A stretch of 64,000 bases of DNA from Macrococcoides epidermidis (GCF_042659445.1 NZ_JBHSSR010000006.1); one strand, 5' to 3'; shown: positions 9,367 to 19,204, counted from the stretch's first letter. The notes: generated from the letters alone by a model not told the origin. Made by a program: numbers and translations.

Positions 9367-10552
9367 CTTTTGTTGTTTTTAAGTAATCGAATGATTTTTT
9401 TATGCGGTCAAGACCTTCTAATAATTTATCTTCACTACACGCGACATTAAATCTAAAATGTGTACTTGCCGATAATTCGTAAGTATTACCGATACCCGTC
9501 GCAATCTTTCCGACATTCTGTAAGGCATCCTGTACTTCCATTTCACTAAATCCACTCTTCTCAAAATCAATCCAGGCTAAAAATGTAGCATCCGGCTTCT
9601 GGAAAAATAAACAATCAGACAGATGATCTGCAATGTAATCTTCTACGAGGGTCATATTATTATCGATATGCTGATTAAGCGCATCGACCCAGTCGCCACA
9701 ATCTAAGTAAGCTGTTTGAATAACAGTTAAGGCAACTAAATTTACTGCCGCTAAACCATACACAGACATCACTTTCGTATTAATTGTCTCGCGCATATAT
9801 TTATCTTTTGTTATAAAGTATGCATGCGGAATGCCAGAAACATTAAATGTCTTACCTAAACATGTCGTCACTAACATCTGTTCATAGTCATGCATATATT
9901 TTGCAAGTGTTTCGTGTTGACCGCGACGCACAAAATCCATATGAATTTCATCAGCAATGATATACACATTATATTTCTTACAGATTTCAATAATCTTTAA
10001 AAGTTCCTGCTCAGAAAACACTTTACCTGTTGGGTTATGTGGATTGCATAATAAGAACACTTTATTTTGAGGCATCTGACACAGATATTCAAACTGTACA
10101 AAGTCCATCGTGTATTCGTAACCATCAAAGTAAAGTTCACTTTCAACAATCATACGTTTATTACCGTTAATCAGATTGATAAAGTTGTTATAGGAAGGTG
10201 TATTAAGGATAACACCATCACCTTCATTAGTCAGGATACGTATTGCTTCTGTCACAGTAAAAAGCACTGATGGCGAATAGAATAGATCTTGTTTAAGAAT
10301 ATTTGTATTAAATCGGTTACTATACCATTGTTTAACCGGCGTATAGAATGCATCATTTTTCCAACTCGTATATCCGAAAATTCCGTGTTCCAGGCGATTA
10401 GCGATAGACTTTGTAATCTTTTCCGGCGTTTTAATATCCATATCTGCTATCCAGAAGGGCATTAAATCTCTACGCTGATAGATTAATGGAATCATTTCAG
10501 TTTGAACTGCATTTGTATTTAAACGGTTAACATTTTCATTAAAATTATACAT
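9350..10552 (-). CDS. PatB/MalY-type aminotransferase or C-S lyase
   Basis: This 400-residue fold-type I PLP enzyme has the MalY/PatB N-terminus (PFWIADMDIKTPE), NTPSYNNF, CNPHNPTGKVF with the PLP-contact Asn, DEIHMDF, and the Schiff-base Lys in TTCLGKTFNVSGI. Family members are cystathionine or cysteine C-S lyases, which makes sulfur metabolism likely. The start is ATG 10552, with GGAGG 6 bases upstream. Convergent with the PepSY-like gene. Exact substrate unknown. Confidence 0.85.
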   Translation of the reverse strand: MYNFNENVNRLNTNAVQTEMIPLIYQRRDLMPFWIADMDIKTPEKITKSIANRLEHGIFGYTSWKNDAFYTPVKQWYSNRFNTNILKQDLFYSPSVLFTVTEAIRILTNEGDGVILNTPSYNNFINLINGNKRMIVESELYFDGYEYTMDFVQFEYLCQMPQNKVFLLCNPHNPTGKVFSEQELLKIIEICKKYNVYIIADEIHMDFVRRGQHETLAKYMHDYEQMLVTTCLGKTFNVSGIPHAYFITKDKYMRETINTKVMSVYGLAAVNLVALTVIQTAYLDCGDWVDALNQHIDNNMTLVEDYIADHLSDCLFFQKPDATFLAWIDFEKSGFSEMEVQDALQNVGKIATGIGNTYELSASTHFRFNVACSEDKLLEGLDRIKKSFDYLKTTKEKEAQ

Positions 10553-10610
10553 AGTTTCCTCCAGTTCAGAAAATTCTCTCAATATATCAAGTCTACACTA
10601 AATAAAGCAT

Positions 10611-10643
10611 AAAAAAAAGATGAGACACTTATAATGTCTCATC
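10611..10643 (-). terminator. Terminator of the ytmP-trmB unit
   Basis: GATGAGACA and TGTCTCATC arms around a 7-base loop, followed by T8 on the minus strand. Confidence 0.85.
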
Positions 10644-10663
10644 ATTTAATAATGCTTCAAATG

Positions 10664-11299
10664 TTATTTAAAACTTGCTTCAAGTCGGTTGATTCTAAAA
10701 CCTTTAGCAGAAAATTTCTCTTCGTACTCTGTCTTGATATTATCAGCCGGTTCATTATCATGAAGATTTAAATTGATATTTTTGAGTTTCATACCAAACT
10801 GACTCATACTTTCAATAGAAAATTCAAATAGTCCTTGATTATCTGTCTTGAAGTGAATTTCACCATCATCTTTCAGGATCGTCTTATAAACTGATAAGAA
10901 ATTAGCATGTGTTAAACGACGTTTGGCATGTCGTGTCTTCGGCCATGGATCTGAAAAGTTTAAATAGATGCGGTCAATTTCTCCAGGATTAAATATTTCA
11001 GTCAGCTTCTCAGCATCAACTGTCAATAATCGTAAGTTTTTAATATCCTGCTCTATCGCTTTTTCTACAATACGAATCATTACATTCTTATCTCGTTCAA
11101 TACCGATATAATTGATTGCTGGATTTGCTTTTGCCATCTCAGTAATAAATCTACCCATACCGCTTCCGACTTCTATATGAATCGGCTGAACTTTTTCAAA
11201 CCATGATGTGATATTGTCTTTTTGTGACAGGTCGATACTTACAATATCACGATGTTCAAGCAGATAATCTTCTGCCCACGGTTTATTACGCATTCTCAT
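10664..11299 (-). CDS. trmB: tRNA (guanine-N7-)-methyltransferase TrmB
   Basis: This 211-residue SAM-dependent methyltransferase has motif I VGSGMGRFITEMA, then IGIERDKNV, and the family signature LNFSDPWPKTRHAKRRLTH, with TEYEEKF near the C-terminus. It makes m7G46 in tRNA variable loops. Length is normal for TrmB. It follows the YtmP-like kinase gene by 13 bp and is likely cotranscribed, the same pairing as in Bacillus and Staphylococcus. A clear terminator follows. Confidence 0.95.
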   Translation of the reverse strand: MRMRNKPWAEDYLLEHRDIVSIDLSQKDNITSWFEKVQPIHIEVGSGMGRFITEMAKANPAINYIGIERDKNVMIRIVEKAIEQDIKNLRLLTVDAEKLTEIFNPGEIDRIYLNFSDPWPKTRHAKRRLTHANFLSVYKTILKDDGEIHFKTDNQGLFEFSIESMSQFGMKLKNINLNLHDNEPADNIKTEYEEKFSAKGFRINRLEASFK

Positions 11300-11312
11300 G
11301 TATGTTGCTCCT

Positions 11313-12107
11313 TTAAATAAATCTATTCTGTGTTAAAACTTCATCTAAAAACTTCAACCATTCGTTCATATCGTGGTAACGACTCTTCTCCTCATACCAC
11401 TCTACCATCGCAATCGCCTGTATAATCGTATACCATTTCATACGTTTCTCTAAATCGATTGTATAGTTAATACCGTAATCAGCAAGCCACGCTTCCCAGT
11501 CAACTTCTTTGCTATACGTATATAAAATCATACCAATATCAATCGCAGGATCCGCAATCATTGCACCTTCCCAGTCAACAATAAACAGTTCATCCTGATC
11601 TGAAAGTAACCAGTTATTATGATTCACATCGCCATGACAGACAGTATAAAACTGACTATCTAGATTAGGCATATGTTCTTCTAAGTAAATTAAAGCTTTT
11701 CTAACCGTATGATGTGCTAATACATTGCGTGAAAGAGAACTATTAATTTTCTTAAGTAAGATGTGAGGATACATCGGTTTCATTTCTAAACGTTTTAACA
11801 TATTAAGTAAAGGTTTAGAGCGATGAATTTTTCTGAGGAGTTTCGCAACACGCTTGGAACCCATTTCTTCGTGTGTCAATGATCTTCCATTCTTCCAATG
11901 TTGAGCGGTAACGACCTCGCCCGTTTCAATACGTTTTGTCCATACGAGCTTAGGTACGATACCCTCAGCAGATAACGCTGCTAAGAATGGCGAAGAATTT
12001 CTTTTAAGAAATAATTTGCGGCCATCCTGCTCTGCCATATATGCCTCTCCAGAAGCGCCACCAGCGGAATCTAATGTCCAACCAAGCTGATAGAAATGTT
12101 CCAACAT
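11313..12107 (-). CDS. ytmP: YtmP-like phosphotransferase (choline/aminoglycoside kinase fold)
   Basis: The 264-residue protein has the aminoglycoside/choline kinase fold: catalytic loop VCHGDVNHNNWLL at about residue 155-167 and metal motif IVDWEGAMIADPAIDIG. The start is ATG 12107, with GGAGG 6 bases upstream; a GTG two codons earlier is possible. Position before trmB is conserved among Firmicutes. The physiological substrate is not known and I do not infer drug resistance. Confidence 0.82.
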   Translation of the reverse strand: MLEHFYQLGWTLDSAGGASGEAYMAEQDGRKLFLKRNSSPFLAALSAEGIVPKLVWTKRIETGEVVTAQHWKNGRSLTHEEMGSKRVAKLLRKIHRSKPLLNMLKRLEMKPMYPHILLKKINSSLSRNVLAHHTVRKALIYLEEHMPNLDSQFYTVCHGDVNHNNWLLSDQDELFIVDWEGAMIADPAIDIGMILYTYSKEVDWEAWLADYGINYTIDLEKRMKWYTIIQAIAMVEWYEEKSRYHDMNEWLKFLDEVLTQNRFI

Positions 12108-12124
12108 GTTCACCTCCCACAGTA

Positions 12125-12166
12125 GAAAAAAGAAAAGGCAATGAGAAATAATCTCTTGCCTTATTT
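12125..12166 (-). terminator. Terminator of the pepV-dat unit
   Basis: On the minus strand AAGGCAA and TTGCCTT arms, with one internal mismatch, are followed by TTTTCTTTTTT. It lies just before the ytmP ribosome binding site, separating the two units. Confidence 0.7.
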
Positions 12167-12290
12167 TTAGTTCGAACGTTTTAACGACTTATTTAAATTT
12201 TATAACCTTTTATAAAAATATTCAAGTCAAACTTTTTTAAGCGTACTGAATATATGTTCAAATGTAATTCATTGTGTAATATGATGCCTT

Positions 12291-13139
12291 TTAGGCGTGA
12301 TTTGTGATAATATGCTCATCAAACTTGCTTTGCAGACGCTTCGTAATCGGACCAACCTGACCCTGATTAACATTCTCACCATCAATCTCAGTAATCGGCA
12401 TTACTTCCTGTGTTGTACTCGTCAAGAATACTTCATCCGCATCCTTTAACGCTTTCTCATCAAATGTAAATTCTTCAAAAGCAATACCTTCAGCATCTGC
12501 AATCTGTTTAATGACACGACGTGTAATACCGTTTAAGATGAAATTATTTGCAGGATGCGTAATGATTTTCTCATCTTTAACGATGAATATATTGCTTGAT
12601 GCGCCTTCTGTAACAATACCGTTACGTATTTGGATCGCCTCTTTTGCACCATTGGTTACCGCTTTTTGTTTATTCATAATGTTACCAAGCAGATTCAAAC
12701 TTTTAATATCACAGCGTAACCATCGAATATCTTCAGTCGTAATCGCTTTCACACCTTGCTGAAGATCCTGCATCGGACGTTCTGCAGTATTGGTATAAAG
12801 TAATAAATTTGGTTGAGTATCTGTTGGATACATATGATTTCTAACTGCATCTCCTCGTGTTAACTGAACATAAATTGTACCGTTATCTATTTCATTTTCC
12901 TTGATAAGCTGATTACAAATTTCGATATATTCCTCAACAGAATAGGGACTTGTTATTTCTATTTCATTTGCACTACGTACGAGTCGTTCGAAATGTTCAG
13001 TGGCTGTAAATAAAGTGCCATGGTATACTCGCACGACTTCATATACACCATCTCCAAACTGGATGCCACGATCGTTGTAACTGATTTTCGTATCATCAGA
13101 CACATAACTGCCATTAATAAAAACTACCATTTTACTCAC
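12291..13139 (-). CDS. dat: D-amino acid aminotransferase
   Basis: This 282-residue fold-type IV PLP enzyme has the catalytic Lys in CDIKSLNLLGN at about residue 146, RGIQFGDGVYEVVR at residues 24-37, TEGASSNIFIV, and the C-terminal LTSTTQEVMPI motif that binds the cofactor phosphate. It interconverts D-alanine and D-glutamate for peptidoglycan. It overlaps the end of pepV by 8 bp, the same pepV-dat coupling as in staphylococci. Confidence 0.95.
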   Translation of the reverse strand: MSKMVVFINGSYVSDDTKISYNDRGIQFGDGVYEVVRVYHGTLFTATEHFERLVRSANEIEITSPYSVEEYIEICNQLIKENEIDNGTIYVQLTRGDAVRNHMYPTDTQPNLLLYTNTAERPMQDLQQGVKAITTEDIRWLRCDIKSLNLLGNIMNKQKAVTNGAKEAIQIRNGIVTEGASSNIFIVKDEKIITHPANNFILNGITRRVIKQIADAEGIAFEEFTFDEKALKDADEVFLTSTTQEVMPITEIDGENVNQGQVGPITKRLQSKFDEHIITNHA

Positions 13140-14544
13140 CTTCTACACATACAGAGTGGATTGCTTCTAAATAAATCGCTGTCGCATCAAATAATTGTTT
13201 CTTGCTGATATATTCATTTTTTTGGTGCATTAAATCTTCTGATTCTTTAAACATCGCACCAAATGCTACACCTTTTTCCAGGTTACGTGCATATGTTCCA
13301 CCACCGATAGTATACGGTTCTGTCATATCTCCAGTCTGGTTACGATATGCTGTTAATAACTTTTGAACGAATGGATCATTTTTATCGACATAGTGAGGAA
13401 CCTGGTGCGTTTCAATTTCAATTTCAAAGCCATCTTTAGCAATCTGTTCTTCAAATTTCTTAATTTCAGTTTCAAAATCAAAACCGTTTGGATAGCGTAA
13501 GTTTACACCATAATGTCCGCCATCAACGTCCGTATAACTAATTACACCATAGTTAGTAGTTAACTGACCCATTTCTTCAGTTTCATAAGCCATACCTAGC
13601 TTCTCACCAAAGTGAGAAGCAAATAAATATGTATCACCAAAGTTAACGAATGACTTTGCTTTCTTATCTAGATCTAATGTATTTAAGAAATTAACAAGAT
13701 ATAGACCAGCGTTCACACCTTTAAATGGTTCCATACCATGAACTGACTTTCCTTCAATTTGAAGTGAAATCTGACCGTTCTCTACGAATTGTTTCCCTGT
13801 TAATTTGTTGTTTAATAAATATCCTTCAAAAGCTTGAATGACAGCATCCATCTTTTCTTTAACTTCGATTTTTGCTTCTGCAAAATCCGGGACCATATTG
13901 TATCTTTCACCAGCTTTAAATGCCTTTAATTCCACTTCTGGTGCTGTTTCGCTTTCTTCATCACTATTTTGAATAATATCAAATGTTGTGATACCTTTTT
14001 CACCGTGAATTAATGGGAAATCAGCATCCGGTGCAATCCCTAGATCAGGCATCGGTTCAGTTTCAAAATAACGGTCCGTACATTTCCAGCCTGATTCTTC
14101 ATCAGTACCGATAATGATATGGATGCGTTTTTTCCAGTCTACTTTCATGTCGTCTAAAATTTTAATAGCGTAATACGCAGCAATTGTTGGTCCTTTGTCA
14201 TCTAAAGTACCACGTGCAATAATTTTATCCTCAGTTACGACAGCCTCAAATGGATTACTATCCCATCCACTACCTGCAGGTACTACGTCAACGTGACATA
14301 ATATACCGAAAATATCCTCACCATTACCTGCTTCGATACGTCCAGCGATATGATCGATATCCACTGTCTCGTATCCATCACGTTGTGCTAATTCATACAT
14401 ATAATCTAAAGCTTTTCGTGGGCCTGGTCCAACAGGATTTTCACTATCAGCTAAACTGTCATCACGTACACTTTCTATATTTAATAAACCCGTAAGGTCT
14501 TCAATAATTTTATCTTCATATTGTGCAACTTTTTCTCTCCACAT
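13132..14544 (-). CDS. pepV: Dipeptidase PepV
   Basis: This 470-residue M20 metallopeptidase shows LCHVDVVPAG (ligand His, catalytic Asp), RGTLDDKGP (bridging Asp), GTDEESGWKC (catalytic Glu-Glu), APDADFPLIHGEKG and a late metal His in LMHQKNEYI. Length is right for PepV. It cleaves dipeptides, including those of cell-wall turnover. It is coupled to dat by an 8-bp overlap; the two may link D-amino acid and peptide metabolism. Confidence 0.95.
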   Translation of the reverse strand: MWREKVAQYEDKIIEDLTGLLNIESVRDDSLADSENPVGPGPRKALDYMYELAQRDGYETVDIDHIAGRIEAGNGEDIFGILCHVDVVPAGSGWDSNPFEAVVTEDKIIARGTLDDKGPTIAAYYAIKILDDMKVDWKKRIHIIIGTDEESGWKCTDRYFETEPMPDLGIAPDADFPLIHGEKGITTFDIIQNSDEESETAPEVELKAFKAGERYNMVPDFAEAKIEVKEKMDAVIQAFEGYLLNNKLTGKQFVENGQISLQIEGKSVHGMEPFKGVNAGLYLVNFLNTLDLDKKAKSFVNFGDTYLFASHFGEKLGMAYETEEMGQLTTNYGVISYTDVDGGHYGVNLRYPNGFDFETEIKKFEEQIAKDGFEIEIETHQVPHYVDKNDPFVQKLLTAYRNQTGDMTEPYTIGGGTYARNLEKGVAFGAMFKESEDLMHQKNEYISKKQLFDATAIYLEAIHSVCVEGE

Positions 14545-14630
14545 AATGATTCCTCCTAATGCTTGTATATTCCTATATTACATGATACATAAAGGAATTC
14601 AAAATAATAATCGTAAAATTTATCAAAATA

Positions 14631-14654
14631 AAAAGCCAGCATGCGCTGACTTTT
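14631..14654 (-). terminator. Terminator of the YtxH-like gene
   Basis: AAAAGTCAGC and GCTGGCTTTT arms around a 4-base loop, ending in a T run on the minus strand. Confidence 0.8.
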
Positions 14655-14663
14655 ATAGCGTTA

Positions 14664-15110
14664 TTATTTTAATTCGTCTTTAGATACGGCATTAGGATTT
14701 TTTTCAGCAACTTCTTTGTCTGTTACGACATGGATGTTGTTCGCTCCACCTTCGTCGTCAAAGTTTTGTTTTTCTTCTTCAACAGTAACATCTTTTTTAG
14801 TTAATTTATCAGCTAATGGTGCCGCTTTTTCTTTTAACGGAGCAACTTTTTCTTCAACTTTAGAAGTTAAGTTTGCTTTGTAAGCATTTGGATCTTCTTT
14901 CGCTTTGTTGATTTCTTCTTTCGCTACTTGTTGTAAGTTAGCAGCTTTGCCTTTAGCGTTATCTGCATAACCTTTAGGATCTTGTTTCGCTTTGTTGTAT
15001 TCTTCTAATACTTTATCTCTGTTTTCTTTTTTTGAAAGGAATGCTGCTACTGCAGTACCACCAATAACTAATGCTGCTTTTAATAAACCTGTTTGATTGT
15101 TGTTCGCCAT
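14664..15110 (-). CDS. YtxH-like surface-associated helical protein
   Basis: The 148-residue product has one N-terminal membrane segment (LLKAALVIGGTAVAAFLS), then a Lys/Glu/Ala-rich helical body in which KAKQDPKGYADNAK and KAKEDPNAYKANL form a repeated ~35-residue unit. The C-terminus is acidic. I use ATG 15110 (MANNNQTG), with AGAGGTG 6 bases upstream. It looks like the YtxH/stress-protein group, but no catalytic residues are visible and function is unknown. Confidence 0.75.
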   Translation of the reverse strand: MANNNQTGLLKAALVIGGTAVAAFLSKKENRDKVLEEYNKAKQDPKGYADNAKGKAANLQQVAKEEINKAKEDPNAYKANLTSKVEEKVAPLKEKAAPLADKLTKKDVTVEEEKQNFDDEGGANNIHVVTDKEVAEKNPNAVSKDELK

Positions 15111-15178
15111 GTTAAACACCTCTTCTTTTGATTTGTACTGTAATTATACCCAAGGTGTAATGGTCTAAACATTTATAA

Positions 15179-15889
15179 TCATTTTCTTACTAAATTAATT
15201 TCATTCTGCATTAATTTCTTATATTCTCCAGGCTTTAAGCTACTATCTAAAGACAAATCACCCATCTTAATACGTTTTAGGTAAGTTACTTTCATACTTA
15301 CTGCCTCAAACATTCTTTTCACTTGATGAAACTTACCTTCCTGGATTACAAGTTCTATTTCACTTGTATTATTATTCGTATCAACTGAAAGACACGTTAA
15401 ATCACCAGGCATAGTATGATACCCATCATCTAAAGTTACGCCTTGAGCAAATTGTTCCACCGTGTGATCAGTGACAATGCCGTCAATTTTGGCATAATAC
15501 GTTTTATTCACATGTTTCTTAGGACTCAGCACGTCATGCGAGAACTGACCATCATTGGTTATGATGAGCAACCCTTCTGTATCTTTATCCAGTCTGCCGA
15601 CCGGATGCAGGTCATAATGATCCAGCCCTGTAATAAGGTCAATGACTGTCTTATCTTTATCATGTGTGCTTGAAACTACGCCAGCCGGTTTATTAAGCAT
15701 AAGATAGATAAAGGGTTCAAAGTGAATCATCTCACCTTGAACCTTTATGATATCTTTTTCCGGATTAATTTTAATATCTGATTTCGTGACAACTTCCTCA
15801 TTAACCGTAATCACTTTTTTCTTGAGAAATGCCTTAACATCTTTTCGTGAGCCTACGCCATGGTTGCTTAAAAATTTATCAAGTCTCAT
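15179..15889 (-). CDS. RsuA/RluB-family pseudouridine synthase (YtzG-like)
   Basis: This 236-residue enzyme has an N-terminal S4 RNA-binding domain (MRLDKFLSNHGVGSRKDVKAFL) and a catalytic domain with the active-site Asp in HPVGRLDKDTEGLLIITNDG. The family isomerises uridine in rRNA, with RsuA modifying 16S U516. It overlaps the murJ stop by 4 bases, so the two are translationally coupled, a Staphylococcus-like pairing. The exact rRNA site is inferred from family only. Confidence 0.9.
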   Translation of the reverse strand: MRLDKFLSNHGVGSRKDVKAFLKKKVITVNEEVVTKSDIKINPEKDIIKVQGEMIHFEPFIYLMLNKPAGVVSSTHDKDKTVIDLITGLDHYDLHPVGRLDKDTEGLLIITNDGQFSHDVLSPKKHVNKTYYAKIDGIVTDHTVEQFAQGVTLDDGYHTMPGDLTCLSVDTNNNTSEIELVIQEGKFHQVKRMFEAVSMKVTYLKRIKMGDLSLDSSLKPGEYKKLMQNEINLVRK

Positions 15890-17508
15890 CGCGTTAACCT
15901 ATTTCTTAAAGATTGGATACGTGAACCGAAGAATTGATCGGCTAAACGTGATTTCATCGATAATGATGCATAGACTAAAGCACCGACTACTGCTCCAATC
16001 ACTAAAATGATAAGTGCATCCAGTTTATTGGAAACTGTGAGGAATTGCATTAAAATGACATAAACGATTTGTACAACTAGTACCATAATTAAGCTGTATA
16101 ACGTAATCATCAACATTTGACGGGCAGTCGTTCGATACTGGAATCCCGCATATTTCTTGATGACATAAAGATTACAAACAATATTAAAGGTCATCGCAAT
16201 CGCAGTCGCAAGTACTGCGCCTACTGTATGGAATACCATAATTAACGGGATATTAATCACTAATTTAACAAGGAGCGCAGCAAGCACGATATAAACCGTT
16301 AAATTTTGTTTATCAATACCCTGCATCATCGCAGCAGTTACAGAAACAAGCGCAAGTAAAATGCCTACAGGTGCATAATAAAATAGAATATTATTCGCAA
16401 TTGGATTATAGCTGTAAAATACCGTATAAAGTGGTGCAGCTAATACCATAATACCTAATGAAGCTGGCACTGTAAGAAACATCAGTAAACCGAAAGTCGT
16501 TTTAATCTGATGATGCATTTCTTTAATCTTGCCTGATGCATGTGTTCTTGTAATTGACGGAACAAGACTAATTGCAAACCCTCCAGCAAGTGAAGTCGGA
16601 ATCATAACAAGTTTATTAGATGTCGTATTTAATATTGTAAGGAGCATATCATTCATTTTTCCAGGCACACCTGCTAAACCTAATGCATAGTTATGTGTAA
16701 ACTGATCAATCGTTGTATAAAGCGGCACACACAAACTTACGATAACGAATGGAATACTGTACTTTAATATTTCTTTATACATACTACCGTAACTAACATC
16801 AGTATTAGAATCATCGGAATCAACCATCTTGTCGATAAATGGTTTACGCTTTCTCCAGTAATACCAAAGTGTTAGAATTGCAGCGACCGCACCGATTGCT
16901 GCTGCAAATACAGCAATCTCATTAGCCAGTAGCATTGATTTATTCATAACGTTAAGGACAACGAACGTACCTCCTAGTAAAAATAGTATACGTGCAATTT
17001 GTTCAATAACTTGTGACACCGCTGTTGGTCCCATTGAATCATAACCTTGAAATATTCCACGCCATGTCGCTAAGAAAGGAATAAACAACACTGCAAATGA
17101 GATGATGCGAATAATCTCGGTAATATCTTCAACAGTCCATTTACCTTCAGAACCAGCAAGTGATGCCTCAGCAATCATCGGACTTAAAAAGTAAAGAATA
17201 ACAAAGCCTAAGAAACCAGTGATACCCATTACTAATAATGATGACTTATATAGTTTATAGCTAACTTTATAGGCACCAATCGCATTATACTTCGAAACAT
17301 ATTTAGCTACCGCTAACGGTATCCCACCTGCAGCTACAGTAAGCATAACTACATATGGTGGATAAGCCATATTATATGGTGCTAAATTTTCTTCACCACC
17401 GATAATGGCATAGAACGGAATAATATAAAGTATCCCTAAAATCTTAGTAATAAAAATACTTGCCGTTAATAAGAACGTACTTCTGACAAGTGAATCTTTC
17501 TGTGACAT
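15886..17508 (-). CDS. murJ: MurJ-like lipid II flippase (YtgP/SpoVB family)
   Basis: This 540-residue protein has about 14 transmembrane helices and the MATE-like polysaccharide exporter fold (PF01943/MVF type). It begins MSQKDSLVRSTFLLTASIF. Its best-known relatives are B. subtilis YtgP and the S. aureus homolog of it, which flip lipid II across the membrane for peptidoglycan synthesis. It overlaps the pseudouridine synthase by 4 bp and is divergent from the flavoprotein. Essential role is inferred, not shown here. Confidence 0.88.
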   Translation of the reverse strand: MSQKDSLVRSTFLLTASIFITKILGILYIIPFYAIIGGEENLAPYNMAYPPYVVMLTVAAGGIPLAVAKYVSKYNAIGAYKVSYKLYKSSLLVMGITGFLGFVILYFLSPMIAEASLAGSEGKWTVEDITEIIRIISFAVLFIPFLATWRGIFQGYDSMGPTAVSQVIEQIARILFLLGGTFVVLNVMNKSMLLANEIAVFAAAIGAVAAILTLWYYWRKRKPFIDKMVDSDDSNTDVSYGSMYKEILKYSIPFVIVSLCVPLYTTIDQFTHNYALGLAGVPGKMNDMLLTILNTTSNKLVMIPTSLAGGFAISLVPSITRTHASGKIKEMHHQIKTTFGLLMFLTVPASLGIMVLAAPLYTVFYSYNPIANNILFYYAPVGILLALVSVTAAMMQGIDKQNLTVYIVLAALLVKLVINIPLIMVFHTVGAVLATAIAMTFNIVCNLYVIKKYAGFQYRTTARQMLMITLYSLIMVLVVQIVYVILMQFLTVSNKLDALIILVIGAVVGALVYASLSMKSRLADQFFGSRIQSLRNRLTR

Positions 17509-17665
17509 AACTTCATCCCTATCTTTTTTAAAATAAAAGCTTCATAAATGATTAAACCCATTTTCAATGTAGATTATCATACCACCATTATAAATTTTTA
17601 ACTACTGAATTCATATATTTTACCATAAATAAAATGTATAATAATTGAAAATGGAGGTATCAAAT
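17509..17665. other. Divergent promoter region, murJ and YtfP-like gene
   Basis: This 157-bp intergenic stretch is AT-rich and must drive both genes. A TATAAT occurs near 17636 for the plus-strand gene, but no well-spaced -35 is convincing. No riboswitch fold was recognised. Confidence 0.4.
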
Positions 17666-18913
17666 ATGTATCAGACAATTGTCATAGGTGGTGGCCCTAG
17701 TGGATTGATGGCTGCAATCAGTGCGAGCGAAAATAATAACAAAGTCTTACTTATCGATAAAAAAGATCAGCTAGGTCGTAAATTACAAATATCCGGTGGT
17801 GGACGTTGTAATGTTACAAATAACGTCACTCATGAAGAACTAATTAAACATCTGCCTGGTAACGGTAAGTTTTTATATAGTGCATTTAATACATTCGATA
17901 ATTATGCCATCATCGAATATTTCGAAAATCTTGGTGTCGCTTTAAAAGAAGAAGACCATGGTCGTATGTTCCCTGTATCCAATAACGCAAAGGATGTTGT
18001 CAACGCCCTTAAACAACAACTTATCAATAATAAGGTGGAAGTTCGAACAACGACAAAGGTTGAATCTTTAATCATAGAAGAAGATAAGATTAAAGGTGTG
18101 ATGCTATCAGATAACATACCTGTATATTCAGAAAAAGTCATTATCGCGACCGGTGGCAAATCTGTACCGCATACCGGTTCTACTGGAGATGGCTACGTAT
18201 TTGCACAGCAAGCAGGACATACGATTACCGAGCTGTTTCCTACCGAAGTACCAATCACATCAAGTGAACCATTCATAAAATCTAAGATACTACAAGGACT
18301 TAGTCTGCAAAATGTCGGGTTAAGTGTATTGCGTAAAAATGGTAAACCACGCATTACCCATCAAATGGATATGTTATTTACACATTTCGGAATATCAGGA
18401 CCAGCAGCTCTTCGCTGTTCACAATTTATTTATCACGAGCAAAAAAGTCAGAAGAAACAAGAGATACAGATGATGATTGATGTATTTCCAGACATGACTA
18501 TCGGTCAACTTACACAACACATCGAAAAAATCATTAATGATAATAAAGATAAAGCCATCAAAAATAGTCTAAAAGGTTTGGTGCAGGAACGTTATTTACA
18601 TTTTTTACTGGAACGTGCTGAAATTAACCTTGAAGAAAATGGTCATCATATCAAAAAAGAAAGTCTTAAGACATTTATAGCTCTATTAAAAGGATTTGCA
18701 TTTACCGTTAACGGTACATTATCAATTGATAAAGCGTTTGTTACCGGCGGTGGTGTTACTGTAAAAGAAATCGTACCAGCAACGATGCAGTCTAAAATAC
18801 ATGATAATCTTTATTTTTGTGGTGAAGTGTTAGACATACATGGCTATACTGGTGGTTATAATATTACAAGTGCACTAGTCACTGGTTATGTTGCCGGAAT
18901 GAGCTGCAGATAA
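17666..18913 (+). CDS. YtfP/HI0933-family FAD-binding oxidoreductase
   Basis: This 415-residue flavoprotein has an N-terminal FAD-binding GGGPSGLMAAI and LLIDKKDQLGRKL, SGGGRCNVTNN, and the C-terminal VTGGGVTVKEI and LYFCGEVLDIHGYTGGYNI typical of the HI0933 (BaiN/YtfP) family. The start is ATG 17666 because ATGGAGGT lies just upstream. Some relatives act as reductases of small molecules or in tRNA modification; the substrate here is not identifiable. Confidence 0.82.
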   Translation: MYQTIVIGGGPSGLMAAISASENNNKVLLIDKKDQLGRKLQISGGGRCNVTNNVTHEELIKHLPGNGKFLYSAFNTFDNYAIIEYFENLGVALKEEDHGRMFPVSNNAKDVVNALKQQLINNKVEVRTTTKVESLIIEEDKIKGVMLSDNIPVYSEKVIIATGGKSVPHTGSTGDGYVFAQQAGHTITELFPTEVPITSSEPFIKSKILQGLSLQNVGLSVLRKNGKPRITHQMDMLFTHFGISGPAALRCSQFIYHEQKSQKKQEIQMMIDVFPDMTIGQLTQHIEKIINDNKDKAIKNSLKGLVQERYLHFLLERAEINLEENGHHIKKESLKTFIALLKGFAFTVNGTLSIDKAFVTGGGVTVKEIVPATMQSKIHDNLYFCGEVLDIHGYTGGYNITSALVTGYVAGMSCR

Positions 18914-18930
18914 AACTAAATATAATGAAA

Positions 18931-19204
18931 CAATTCCGGATACGCTTAGTATCCGGAATTGTTGCTTTACATATTATTAAATTTGGTTTCATCTTTGCCG
19001 GATACTCCTAGTATCCGGAAATGTTGGCTACATATCCATCAAATTTAACTTCATCTTTGCCGGATACTCCTAGTATCCGGAAATGTTGGCTACATAACCA
19101 TCAAGTTTAACTTCATCTTTGCCGGATACTCCTAGTATCCGGAAATGTTGGCTACATATCCATCAAATTTAACTTCATCTTTGCCGGATACTCTTAGTAT
19201 CCGG
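18931..19204. repeat. Tandem array of five 62-bp hairpin repeats
   Basis: Five copies start at 18936, 18998, 19060, 19122 and 19184, exactly 62 bp apart. Each has the dyad CCGGATACT...AGTATCCGG with a 3-base loop; the first copy has a longer, 13-bp-arm version (18931-18961). Copies 2-5 share AAATGTTGGCTACATA-like spacer sequence; the first copy is the most diverged. The array fills the 308-bp gap between convergent genes. It is not a classical terminator: no T run follows the hairpins. Confidence 0.95.

Noticed and set aside
18931..19204. Possible CRISPR array
   Set aside because: Units are 62 bp with the spacers conserved rather than unique, the dyad is the only fixed core, and no cas genes are present. 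The 51-bp array fails for the same reason.
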